Shown in pieces: positions 11,800 through 21,583 of a stretch of 64,000 nucleotides of DNA. Numbering within the stretch: the stretch's first letter is position 1; every line of letters begins with the position of its first letter. The notes beneath the pieces are model-generated. The model was not told where the DNA came from, ran no database searches, and saw nothing but the letters and a program-made list of their open reading frames with translations. A program made the position numbers and the translations under genes. This stretch comes from Geosiphon pyriformis (Eukaryota; Glomeromycota; Glomeromycetes; Archaeosporales; Geosiphonaceae), in contig JAAOMT010000213.1 of assembly GCA_016748015.1 (NCBI GenBank), positions 114,529-178,528 of the forward strand, in the 5' to 3' direction.

Positions 11800-11867
11800 T
11801 CAGATCGTTTGTAATATTTCTTGAGTTGTGTGCCATGAACAGGGCGATCATTGAAGATTGTTCCATA

Positions 11868-13130
11868 TTAATCTTGTAAGATATAAGAACCATTGTTCAA
11901 AACTTTGTTGACTATAAAGGGTCCTTTCCACCGACTAGAGAATTTATCACCATAGACATTGTTTTTGTTTGAACGGTATTCTAAAACTAAGTCACCAACA
12001 CTTAAAGAAAGTGTTTTATATGTTTTCTTTTTCTTAAGCTTCCCTTGGAATTGTTTTATCTTTTTAAAGACAATTATCTGTGTTTCTACTAATAAGTTGA
12101 GAATGGTATCAAGTCTTCTTTGCAAAGTGTCTTTGTAATTCCCTATTGTTATTTCTTCAAAGGGTATTATCTCAATGTCAGTTTTTATTGGTAGAGTTGT
12201 CATTTGTCCATAGAGTAAAAAAAAGAGTTCATAACTTGTTATGTCATGATTCACAGTTTTATAAGCAAACAAAGCTGAAGACAGTACTTTGTCCCATAAG
12301 TTTGTTTCTTTGCTGGTTTTGGCTAGAGTTTCACATAGTGTTCTATTAAAATGTTCTACTAGGTCATTTGTTTGGGGATAATAAGGAGAGAAAAGTTTGT
12401 GACGTATTCCCATTTTTCTGCAAAGTTCTTTAACAAGTGTACTGAGAAAAGCTCTTCCTCTGTCAGATAAAAGTTCTTTGGGATAGCAATGGCAACAAAT
12501 GATATCTTCATAAATGAAATTGGCTATTGAAACTACTGTTTGGTCTGAAGTGGCTCTTGCTTCTACCCACTTTGTAAGATAGTCGGTAGCTGTGATAATG
12601 TATCTGTTGTCATTAGGAGTTATTGTTAAAGGTCCAACAACATCTATACCAATTCTGTCAAAGAGTTGACCAACAGAGATTGGATGGATATCTTCTTTGC
12701 GATTGGGTTTTCTTCTTCTTTGGCAGATATCACAGGTTTTAATGTATTCAGCAATGTTTTTTCCCAAGGTAGGCCAATAATAACGAGCTAGAGTTTTCTG
12801 AATTGTTTTTGTTTTTCCAAAGTGTCCAGCTAATGGATCAGTGTGCATATTGTAGATCACAATTTCTCTTTCTTCAAATCTGATAACTCTCTGGGGGTGG
12901 TTAAGATCTTTTCTATTTCTTTTATAAAGTTGGTTCTGGCAAATCAAATAGAAATTTGATTGTTTGTGCAAATGTTTTCTTTGTTGTTGTGTGTATTTTG
13001 GTGGGTATTGTTCTTTACCCAAAAATTCCATTAAGGCAGAGTAGTTGTCCAAGTCCATTATCATGTTTGTCAAAAAGGAGAAATTACTAATAATTAAGTT
13101 TGGTTTGGTTTGAGAGGGTTGTTCTGTCAC
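11868..13130 (-). CDS. pol: G-3 integrase, open over 420 codons
   Basis: The most intact enzyme in the window. It contains the HHCC zinc domain (HTDPLAGHFGKTKTIQ ... CDICQ), a DDE core with Asp in IGIDVVGPL, Asp in LLSDRGRAF and Glu in NDLVEHFNRT, and a C-terminal GPY/F-type module (KFSSRWKGPFIVNKVLNNG). No chromodomain follows. The frame opens at a GTG (13130) with no upstream ATG; MIMDLDNYS is a possible internal start. RNase H ends just upstream in another frame at a tandem TAG-TGA, so integrase must come from a frameshift, reinitiation or a separate message. The end at 11868 is a TAA within the module; homologous sequence continues about 70 bases beyond. Confidence 0.88.
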   Translation of the reverse strand: MTEQPSQTKPNLIISNFSFLTNMIMDLDNYSALMEFLGKEQYPPKYTQQQRKHLHKQSNFYLICQNQLYKRNRKDLNHPQRVIRFEEREIVIYNMHTDPLAGHFGKTKTIQKTLARYYWPTLGKNIAEYIKTCDICQRRRKPNRKEDIHPISVGQLFDRIGIDVVGPLTITPNDNRYIITATDYLTKWVEARATSDQTVVSIANFIYEDIICCHCYPKELLSDRGRAFLSTLVKELCRKMGIRHKLFSPYYPQTNDLVEHFNRTLCETLAKTSKETNLWDKVLSSALFAYKTVNHDITSYELFFLLYGQMTTLPIKTDIEIIPFEEITIGNYKDTLQRRLDTILNLLVETQIIVFKKIKQFQGKLKKKKTYKTLSLSVGDLVLEYRSNKNNVYGDKFSSRWKGPFIVNKVLNNGSYILQD

Positions 13131-14614
13131 TAGATGGTAAGTCTGGAGAGAGCATCAGCGTTTTGATAATTAGCTTCTTTGCAATGTTGAATATCATAGT
13201 TGAATTCATCCAAGTGGAGTATCCAGCGAGTTATCCATTTGTGTTCTAGGTTTCTTTTGTTGCATAGCCAAATCAAAGCTTGGTAATCTGTTACCACCAA
13301 AAATTTCACAGTCTTAAGATATTTGTCTCAGTAACTGGTAGTCCAAACTACTGCTAAGCATTCTTGCTCAGTGACTGAGTAGTTCTTTTCTGCTGGTGTG
13401 AGAGTTCTACTGGCATATGCTACGGCATGTTTTCTACTATCTTCATCTTTTTGGGAAAGAACAACACCAAGTCCATAGCCAGATGCATCAGTATGGAGGA
13501 TAAAAGGTCAATTCAGATTAGGTTGCATAAGGATGGGTTCTGTAACCAGTTTTTCCTTCAGAATTTCAAATGCTTTTTGTTGATAAGTGTCTCAGTGATA
13601 ATTGATGTTTTTCCTAAGTAGCTAATTGAGAGGAGCGGTGATTTTGGAGAAATTCTTGACAAACTTGCAATAATAAGAGACCAAACCAAGAAAAGAGCAT
13701 AGTTCATGAATATTCATTGGTTGTCTAATGTTTTGAACTTTTTCAATTTTGGCTGGATCAGGGAAGATTCCATCTTTTGTAATAAAATGGCCAAAGAACT
13801 GGGTGGATTGACATCCAAAGAATGATTTGATTGGATTGATCTTGAGGCCAGCATTTCTAAGGAGGTCAAAAACCTTTTGCAAATGTTCAAGGTGTTCATC
13901 CCAGGTTTTTGAGTATACCATTATGTCGTCCAAGTAGACTAGAACAAAGTTTTTTTTTACTGATTCAAATACTTTGTCCATTAAGCATTGAAAGGTGGGA
14001 GGAGCATTTGTGAGACCAAAAGACATGACTGTGAATTTGTAGGTACCATACTTGGTGATGAAGGCAGTTTTCTTTCTGTTTTTTGGATCCATCTCTACTT
14101 GCCAGAATCCAGCAGTTAAGTCAATGGTTGAGAAGAAAGCAGCACCATAGAATTGGTCTAGCATTTCATTAATCTTGGGAAGTGAGTACATGTCTTTTTC
14201 AGTAATGGCATTTAATTGGCAATAGTCAACACAAAAGTGTAGAGTTCCTTCTTTCTTGGATTTCACTACAACTGGGAATGCCCATTCACTTTTGGTTTCC
14301 TGTATGAATCCAAGGTTTTTTATTCGGGTTATTTCCTTTTTGATAAACTTATTATTGCACTGGTTGGATTGATAGGGCTTCAAATGGATGGGGCAAGTTT
14401 CTCTGGTGATGATGGTGTGTTGTATCACATGTGTACGTCCAGAAGGTTCACCTTCTTTTGAGATAACTGGGCTGTTTCTAGCCAGCAGGTTTTCAATGTC
14501 TATCTTTTTTTCTTCTGGAGAGGGTTTTCTTTGTTCTACAACCACTAATTGGATTTCAGATGGTTCATTTTCAAAGGACTTTTGGACTTCTTTTATTTTC
14601 TCATGGGGTATCAA
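13131..14614 (-). pseudogene. pol: G-3 reverse transcriptase-RNase H
   Basis: RT is open from 14614 to 13622, with FCVDYCQLNAIT, SFGLTNAPPTFQ and an intact VYLDDIMVYSK catalytic box. A TAG stands at the Gln of the NQLLRK block (about 13620) and a TGA at the Trp of the next block. RNase H follows with [19 protein letters not shown] and VVTDYQALIWL, also broken by stops at former Trp codons, and ends in a tandem TAG-TGA near 13131. RT alone could fold, but the polyprotein is interrupted. Confidence 0.88.
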
Positions 14615-15251
14615 GCTGATTGGTTCTCAATCTTTGTAATAGATCAGGCAAGACATGCATTCATCACTAGGAAAATACAATGGTTTGTCACACCAGCACC
14701 GAACATAAGGACCATGCCACCAATAACTGTATTTGGCTTTCTTGCCTGGCTTTCTGTCAAAGGTTCTTCTGAGCATGTCATAATAAGGCCAGCAGATCAG
14801 TTTGCTGTTGACAATGATTCCTTTTTTATCTGTCTTGACATTATCCAGTAGTTTGTTATTGCTGGTAAAGATAATATAGGCGAATTCAGCAGTTTCTTCT
14901 TGTTCTTTTTCTTCCTCACTTTCTTCATTATCTGATTCGTCTGATTCATTTTCTTCTGGGCTTTGCTTGAGTACTGGGGGAGTTGTCCAATGGCGACATT
15001 TAACCACAATGGGTTTCTCACCACATCTGATGGTTAGTTCACAGAGTTCATAATCAAGCAAAGCTTTTGCTTTCTTGAGCCATTTATTGCCAACAATGAT
15101 GGTATATTCTTTTACTTCAGATACTTCCATATCAGTTTCAATGCTGATGTCATTGATGCAGACAGGAATAGCTTTGGTTATGCTGAGCCCTTTCTTCTTA
15201 TCACCATGTATATTGGTCATTAGTTGTGTGAATGGTTCATCAATTTTTCTA
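14615..15251 (-). pseudogene. pol: G-3 protease C-terminal half and Cys-rich linker
   Basis: After MTNIHGDKKKGL the protease fold continues (TIIVGNKWLKKAKALLDYEL), followed by a strongly acidic Glu-rich stretch and then a small Cys/Trp cluster: YWWHGPYVRCWCDKPLYFPS ending in C-x2-C (about 14650-14730). That cluster is conserved in every G copy, between protease and RT, and looks like a zinc-binding linker; I know no named family for it. Open from 15220 to 14627 and separated from RT by a short broken gap. Confidence 0.75.
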
Positions 15252-15258
15252 CCAATTG

Positions 15259-15261
<3 letters not shown>

Positions 15262-15320
<59 letters not shown>

Positions 15321-16104
15321 TTAACGTGTAGCCATACTGGTCTTTTATTAGTTTAGCCACACTTACAAAGCATGACTTTTTCATAAAGCCAACTCACTCA
15401 ATAATCTAAATTACAAGATGTGGCTAACCACTAAGTGGTTATGCCTAACTACACACTAGTATAACCAAATCTATGGGGTATTATACTATCACACATAGTA
15501 CTCCTACCACAAAAAACATCAGTTAGTATACAATTACACTGTGTATAAATATCACCTACTTTGACTATGGGTTTACTACTAACTCTATCACTATTCCTTG
15601 AAATGCTATCTACACTGAAGCCACCAATAGGATTTCTCTTGACCCTATTATCAATACCCATTGTTTTTTCCCATTCAGTTTGCAGTTTGCAATATTCTCC
15701 CCACAATCTATTCTTTGCTTGAATAACTGCCCACTTACACACCTCAATATTTTATTGCTAGTCCTTAAGTCAATATCAGAAAAGGTATTAATCCTTCCAA
15801 ATTGCTTATTGACCAGTCTTTTATATAGCAGATCTACGTTAGGCATTGACATAATGTATTCTTTAGACAGTACAATCTTCTCATCAGTGTTTTGGACTAT
15901 GCGTCCCCCTCTCACAGCCTCTGAAAGACACTGTATCCACTTATTTTTTACATCATCAATCAGTGTCTTGCCCTTTTGGGTATTCAAAGAGCATTCCCAA
16001 AAGTGCCAGTTGGTTTCCACTTCCCTGTAACATGTCTTGCAAAGATTATTTAAGTATACATGGGGACATTTGTTGTATAGCACCTCTGCTGTTGGCAGCA
16101 TCTG
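15262..16104 (-). mobile_element. L2: 5'-truncated LINE insertion
   Basis: The 3' end of an L-family LINE with a poly(A) tail of nearly 60 bases (poly(T) 15262-15319). It is flanked by the duplication ccaattgctt (15252-15261, 16105-16114). It splits the G-3 protease gene and is therefore the youngest layer of this branch. 5' truncation is usual for LINE insertion. Confidence 0.92.
15449..16104 (-). pseudogene. L2 ORF2 C-terminus with zinc finger
   Basis: Truncated ORF2, open from 16101 to 15610 and then continuing in a shifted frame to GYTSV at 15449. It carries MLPTAEVLYNK and the finger CKTCYREVETNWHFWEC near 15960-16030. It is homologous to 5574-6302 of L1 but clearly diverged from it, so more than one L lineage has been active here. 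Confidence 0.85.
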
Positions 16105-16657
16105 CCAATTGCTTCAAGAAAGTGTTTAGCAATAACACTAACAGATGATCTACTGTTTAGGATCAAATCAATGAAGTAGCCAGCCACTTGGGCTTTGCAA
16201 ATTAGAGGAGTGACACTGCTATTGTCAGCAAGTTCAGCTTAGTGAGGGCATTTGTTGGTTTTGGGTGTCTTTTTCTTTGGAATCAGAGATTTGCAAAGAT
16301 CTTTTCTGAATTGTGGATGGGTCATCAATTGGCCAAAGATTATATGTGCTGGGGTTTCCATGAGGTCTTTGACAACAGAATAGGGGCCGGATTTTTGTAC
16401 TATTTCTGGGGGTTCCAACTTTGGAGGGTTCTTGAAAACTTTGGCTTTTGGGGGCTCATTGTTGTCAGTGGTTAATGTAGAAGTTTTATTGGGGTCCAGA
16501 ACGAAATCAACTTTGGCTTTCTTCTTCTTTCTTGTGAATTCAAAGGGGTTGATTGCTAGTTCATCCATGTCATGATCATCATTAGTTAAGTTAAAAGTGT
16601 AAAAAGGGTTTTTTTCTGGTTGGCTTGCACTCTCACCCTTTGGAGGTGTGCTTACCA
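16105..16657 (-). pseudogene. pol: G-3 protease N-terminal half (pol start)
   Basis: Pol begins in the -1 frame relative to gag, passes a basic KKKKAKVDFVLDPNK block and PPKLEPPEIVQKSGPYSVVK, and reaches the retropepsin active site. Here the site reads LILNSRSSVSVI; the catalytic DSG triad is now NSR, so the protease is dead. A TAA (Gln codon in other copies) breaks the frame near 16239. The gene is then cut by L2 at the EAIG motif. Confidence 0.85.
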
Positions 16658-18208
16658 GTTTAAAGACTGATAAACAGTGGCTTCAACTAGGGGATCTTCT
16701 CCAAAGAAATTGATGTTGGCATGATTGGGTCTTTGATTGGGGACATTGTTGTTGTTGTTGGGTCTGTTGTTTTGGTTGTCATTGTTTCTGGGAGCTAAAG
16801 GAGACAGTAGGAGATTGTTACAATCTCTTGAATAATGTTCAGTTAATCCACAACAATAGCACACAGGTGGGCCACAATTTTGCTGTCTTTGATAGGGAGA
16901 TTGCTGGGGCTGGTTAAAATGAGGTTCGTATCTAGGTCTTGGTGATTGCTGGTTATCTCTGACTGCTTGTGCCAAAGGTTCTAATAACCGAGCAAGATTG
17001 GCTGTAAATCTATTAATTAATTGTTCATTTGGATCTTGAGTTTGGGCAGCAAAAAAAGCAGCAGCCATTTGAGGGGCAGGAGCCATGACAGGAGCAGAAG
17101 CAAAAACTAGAAGTGCAGATTCCAAATGTATTTTTTAGTTGTCTTCAATTCGTTGGACAAGTTCAATGGCCATGTCCATTGTAGAGTTGTCTTTTAGGGC
17201 CAAGAGAGGCCAAAGAGCATAAGATAAATCGGTTCTCAATCCTTTTGTGAAGAAATGAATTTTTTGTTCTTCTGTCTAGTTTCTCCAAGAGTCTACACAT
17301 TTGATTAGCATTCTAATAGCTTTGGCATATTCAGTTACTACTTCTTCAGGGCCTTGAGTTCTTTTTTCTAATTCCATGCGCCATTTGGATATTAATATTG
17401 GGGTTCTGAACTTGGCCTCAAATTGGGTAGTGAAAGAGGTATTTTCTTCTCCAGCATTGATTGGTGTCCATCTGATTATTCTGTGTTGAGCATTGGCATC
17501 TGTTTCTTGTGAGAACCAGATAGCAGGAGAGTCTTAGAGATAGCCACCAACAATTTGGAACTTGTATTCTTCATCATACTGGTTGGCTGTGGCAGCTCTC
17601 TCAAAATCATCTAACCATTCAATTGGATCTTGTGCATTACCTCTAAATAGTAGAAGTGGGATATTGTTTCTTCTTCTTAGAGCAATTTGTATACCTTGGA
17701 GGGTGGCCAAAATGTTTACTTGTATGGGGTCATTAGCCATTGGTTTAGGGGTAACTGTTTGTGTAGACGAGTCTGATTTGCTTAATAAAAAATTAAAAAC
17801 AGGAGCAGTTTGGTAGCTTTCTTCTTCTGTTTCAAAGGGAGTTTCAGTTGCTTGATGAGCAGCAATCCAAATGTGGATTTGATGATTCAGATATTCGAAA
17901 TCAGGGGGCTGTTGTTTAAAGGTTGTAGAATATAAGAGCTGATTGATACTGTTGTTTCTTTCTTCAAAGTCATTTTCTAAATAAGCTTGGTCAAAGTAAT
18001 AAGTTGTATAAGTTGTGTAAATTTCAGCTGAATGCTTATTCAGGAACCAGTTCCAAAAGTTTTGGAATTGTCTACTGGATTGTTCTTCAAGGGGGAAGCA
18101 GATCAAGCAAGAGGGCAGAGGATTAAGTTCAATGAAATCTAGGTCGTTTCTGTTGTGTGCTACAAAGTGTTCTTCTGATTGCTGTGGCAGATATGAGTAA
18201 TCACTCAT
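16652..18208 (-). pseudogene. gag: G-3 gag
   Basis: Starts at the ATG of MSDYSYLPQQSEEHF (18208). It has an acidic N-terminal part, the retrotransposon capsid region around DPIEWLDDFERAATANQYD with its conserved Trp and Tyr positions, a Gln/Asn-rich tail, and a CCHC knuckle CYCCGLTEHYSRDC (about 16830-16870) for genomic RNA binding. It ends QSLNW then TAA at 16652-16654. Open pieces are 17534-18208 and 16652-17125; stops at 17534 and near 17127-17280 break the middle. Confidence 0.88.
16658..16664 (-). other. Putative -1 ribosomal frameshift site (TTTAAAC), G-3 gag/pol
   Basis: On the minus strand gag reads TCT TTA AAC TGG TAA. The heptamer T TTA AAC fits the X XXY YYZ slippery rule in the gag frame and sits one codon before the stop. 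The pol frame is -1 and open across this point. Confidence 0.75.
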
Positions 18209-18237
18209 ACAATGAGGGAATAAGTGAATTTTGACAA

Positions 18238-18260
18238 CCTCACAAGAAGCACTACTTTTA
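18238..18260 (-). promoter_or_regulatory. G-3 primer binding site region
   Basis: Immediately inside the 5' LTR, the minus strand reads TAAAAG then TAGTGCTTCTTGTGAGG. This is a mutated form of the TGGTGCTC...TGTGAGG site seen in D, complementary to the CCA-terminated 3' end of a tRNA. Confidence 0.65.
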
Positions 18261-18924
18261 TGTTATGGGTTGGAGTAACAAGCTAACAGATAGCAAAGGA
18301 GAACAGGATTGTAGGGTGATAGAAATAATCAAAGGGAATTCAACTTCAATGAGTGAATTGAATGAGTATAAATTCAATGTGCGAGATCAGTCTCATAAAA
18401 TATCTCAGTTGCTATTCTTTTTAAAGATAACTGGGGAATCTGAAGGTAGAAAGATAGTCCGTACTGTCAACAATTGATCACCATTGGTTTAATTCTATGC
18501 TTCACATCAGTGCTCTTAGAATTCAATATCAGGTATCAACTTGTGCTTTTCAGTCATATTTATTCAAATAATCTTCAAATACTACAATTATATACATCAA
18601 AAAAAGACCAACAAGTAATCTTTTATTCTAAGATGTTCGGATACTTGAAGGTAGGAAAAGAAAAATTAGCAATAAGAGAGTGATTGAAATAAAAGTTGTT
18701 ATTTTATTTATTTGATTCTTGTTTGAGAGATGATTTTCTACAGCTAAGAAACTTATTGCTTATATAGCTATTGAAAGTGGTCAATGACCAGGTCAACGAC
18801 TAGGTCAATGATCAGGTCAATAATCAGGTCAATGATTACTAACTAAAAATAGAGTGGCTAATTATATAATATTAGTGACTAATACATGTGATAACTAAAA
18901 AAAATATGGGTTTCAACCATAACA
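18261..18924 (-). repeat. G-3 5' LTR
   Basis: 664 bp, TGTTA...TAACA. About five units of the 12-bp U3 repeat at 18779-18839. Sister to the LTR at 10436; the two differ in repeat number and by scattered transitions. Confidence 0.92.
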
Positions 18925-18991
18925 TTATTTTCCAATTATTATTATCGGCAATGTTCTGTTTTAATTTGAAGTTAGATGTACTATATATCAT
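18925..18991 (-). pseudogene. L1 ORF2, first codons
   Basis: ORF2 starts at the ATG at 18991 (MIYSTSNFKLKQNIADNNN), 40 bases after the ORF1 stop, then continues across the G-3 insertion into KIGTINVKRL at 10431. The short spacing suggests ORF2 is reached by reinitiation after ORF1. Confidence 0.7.
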
Positions 18992-19031
18992 CTGTCTCCA
19001 TAGATTTAGATTCTCCAGTCATAGCACCATT

Positions 19032-20792
19032 CTAGTTACCCTGTTTCTCTACTTGTTTTAGCAGTATCATAATAGGTTCCAGAGCTTTTTTGATTTCATT
19101 GATTTTTTTCTCTGGGTTGTATGCCTCTTCTTTCTTTTTTGAGTTATGTTTGGGGAACATATCCTGTTTTGTTTCTCTATTACCCTCTTTTTTCTTTTTC
19201 TTTGATATGTGGCTTGGTGAGTTAGTTACCACTTTGTCTTCTTTTTTCTTTTTTACTGTTACCCCAAGTTTGGAGGCCACAGCATTCAGCAGTTTGGCCA
19301 TCTCATTTACCTGTTGTCTCAATTCATTAATTTCAGACTTCCATGGCTGTTCCGCTTCTTTCTTTTGTTGCTCTTCTTTGTTGTTTGTTTGTAAGCCTGC
19401 TTTTTGAAACCCACTTGGATTTGCATTGTTCTTATTATTAGATGTGTTTAGTGCCACCATTTCAGCATATGATTTTCCCCCAAATGCCTTGATGGGTTCT
19501 TCTGATATATTCTTTCTGACATACAATTTGGCCAATCATATGTTATTGGTAACTTTCTTGGTATTTCCCTCCTTTTTCTTAAATAAAGTAGGGCATTTTG
19601 AAACCAAGTGTCCTATCTGATAACAAAAATAACATTCTTTAGCATTAATAGTTACCCAGTAAATCAGAGTGTTCCCAATTACCAAGGGCTTACTGGTAGC
19701 ATTATAGCGACTGGCTTCACTATCAAACCCTATGTAAGCACAGCCTATTCTGGTGTAGTTTTTGCTAGTTCTTGGAATAAAGCAAGATCAGGCTTTGATT
19801 TGGTTTAAAGTGGTGCTCAGATAGTGAGCAGTACAGTTTTGTGGTAGGCCAACTAGCTTAGCTTCCCAGGTTTTTCTCTGCTCAATGATCTTTTGGGTAC
19901 CTATTATTGAGTATATTTTAACTGTGTCTTTTCTGATTAGGGTTAACTATTGGTCCACAGCTCTAGTCGTCTCTTCTTGGGTGTTGAATTCCACTACTGC
20001 TAACTGCCATTTTCCAGCCACTTTGATTTGGACTTTTTTTACCTTCCCAAATTCTTTCATGGCAGCTCCAACTTCTCTGTTAGAAATATCCAGGGGAATA
20101 TCCTTAACTAAAACCTTTTTTTGACCAGCCATTTGATTGGCAATGCCATCAGTTACTATCAAAAATAACTCAATATCCACCTCTGTCAAGATTTTCCTAG
20201 CTTGATCCCTTCTAGTGATTTGGGAGAAATCTATTCTGATTTCTTGGTTTCTCACCAACACAGCCTCCAAAAGGTAACTGACATCCCCCAACAGGTTGTA
20301 AATTCACCCCACCTTCTTTCCCATGTTTTTTTCTGATATGTTCACTATCTGCACAAATAGAATATGTCTCTTAATGCCATAAACAATAGTCCTCCACTCT
20401 TTTTCTTGATTTGCTTCTATAGACATGGCGTTTTTCTCAGACAATCTATTACTCTTTTGGTTCAGACATGGGCTTGACATTCTGCTTGATAGACCCAATT
20501 TAGAATCTTCCATGTCTTCTGCAGTCTCTTCCAAATCACCTGTATTTCTGTTTGTCTCAAATGGATTGTCTATTTGCACGTCAGTTTTCTCTACAGATTT
20601 CCTTTTGTTGATCATGTCCAGGATTTCTGGGTTGCATTTTCTCAGAGCTGTTTCAATCTGTGCTGTTCTCTTAACATTTTCAATAAGCAATTTAGATGGT
20701 CTATCCAATTTTTTCAGAGACTTTGAAGCCTCTTTTTTACCAGTTCAAGCTTCTATTTGAAACTTATTACTGTTTCCTCCTTTGTTGAACAT
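19032..20792 (-). pseudogene. L1 ORF1 (RRM + zinc knuckle RNA-binding protein)
   Basis: One frame of about 586 codons from ATG at 20792 to TAG at 19032, with only in-frame stops and no frameshift detected. The N-terminus is charged (LDRPSKLLIENVKRT). A central RRM-like unit follows (VLVKDIPLDISNREVG ... WQLAVVEF, about 20020-20130) and then a block (IRKDTVKIYSI ... AKLVGLPQNCTA) clearly shared with the S-element protein. The knuckle CYFCYQIGHLVSKC lies near 19600-19640. A Lys-rich, coiled-coil-like C-terminus (INELRQQVNEMAKLLNAVAS) ends it. Stops include TGA near 20296 and a stop near 19540. The likely role is RNA packaging and chaperoning for the ORF2 enzyme. Confidence 0.85.
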
Positions 20793-21389
20793 TGGTCACA
20801 AGACAAAATTGTTGGTCTGGTCTGTTGTTTTATCAATAAGTTCCTCTTCAATGACCTGGTTAAATCTTTTTGTTAGGCTTTTAACACTTATTTTTTCTAA
20901 GTGTCTGTATTTTTTATTGGGTTTTTCTTTTAGTCTGTTGCCTGTTAATGGAGAAAAGTCAGCTGCTTTTCGGTGTGAGACTGTTCTCTTTGATGTATTT
21001 GCAATTCTAAAAGATGTGTCATCTCTACTACTTGTGTTTATACTTTCAATTATTATACTGTTATGTTCAAATCTGAATGTGGATGTTGTAGGTCTTGTCT
21101 TTTCAACTGGTGTTTAGTTTAGTATGAATGTGTTATTTCCTTCCTTCTCTGTAATGACAGTAGAATTTCCTTCCACTTGGTTTATATTCTTAATAGTATC
21201 TATGCTAGCACTTTTGTTCGTGACTGTTGTCACTTTGTTATTAGTATTGTTGTTAGACACTTTAAAGTCTGTTATAATAATAATAAAGTGTACTTTAACT
21301 AAGGATATCTTTTAGCAAAAACTATTTTTCAAACTTTTAAGGCATAGTAATTTATGTAGTAGCAGACAAAGAGAGAAAAAAGTTTTTTC
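20793..21389 (-). other. L1 5' UTR
   Basis: About 600 bases between the 5' insertion point and the ORF1 ATG. No convincing coding frame on the element strand; the plus-strand open stretches here are shadows. LINE promoters are normally internal to this region, but I see no motif I could name. Confidence 0.6.
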
Positions 21390-21536
21390 CAAAGTACTGC
21401 CTTCAGCTTTGTTTGCTTATAGAACTGTGAATCATGACATAACAAGTTAGAATCTTTTTATCTGCTCTATGGATGCATGGCAACACTACCAATAGAAACT
21501 GATATTGAAACAATACTCTTTGAAGAGATCACAATA
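21390..21536 (+). pseudogene. pol: G-2 integrase, third piece
   Basis: After the L1 duplication the gene resumes with KVLPSALFAYRTVNHDITS, the post-core stretch of Ty3 integrases, broken by TAG and TAA codons. It is cut again at the S2 duplication 21524-21536. Confidence 0.85.
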
Positions 21537-21583
21537 AGGAAAGCCAGGAGAAAAATACTCTTTCTCTCCTAAATTTCATAACC

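Larger units (their letters stand above)
10436..18924 (-). mobile_element. G-3: complete gypsy element, minus strand, inside L1
   Basis: Both LTRs are present (18261-18924 and 10436-11077), with gag, protease, RT/RNase H, integrase and ORF3 between them. Without the L2 insertion it is about 7.64 kb. It interrupts L1 ORF2 a few codons into the endonuclease. The flanking 4-mers are CTAT (10432-10435) and TTAT (18925-18928), a duplication with one transition; removing one copy restores the reading KIGTINVKRL across the join. It is the best preserved G copy. Confidence 0.92.
5433..21389 (-). mobile_element. L1: full-length LINE with ORF1 and ORF2, split by G-3
   Basis: A complete non-LTR retrotransposon of about 7.46 kb once G-3 (10436-18924) is removed. 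It has a 5' UTR, ORF1 (20792-19032), ORF2 beginning at 18991 and continuing from 10431 to 5574, a 3' tail and poly(A) (poly(T) at 5433-5445). It is flanked by a perfect 15-bp duplication caaagtactgccttc (5418-5432, 21390-21404), proving insertion into the G-2 integrase gene. The order endonuclease-RT-RNase H-CCHC places it with the APE-type, RNase H-bearing LINE groups (Tad/I-like); a finer clade call needs a tree. Confidence 0.9.

Noticed and set aside
11868-11990. Chromodomain at the integrase C-terminus
   Set aside because: Only the GPY/F-type module is visible; no aromatic-cage pattern follows.
15075-15356. Plus-strand frame with a Phe run
   Set aside because: Reads through the poly(T) of L2 and antisense of the G-3 protease; no homology.
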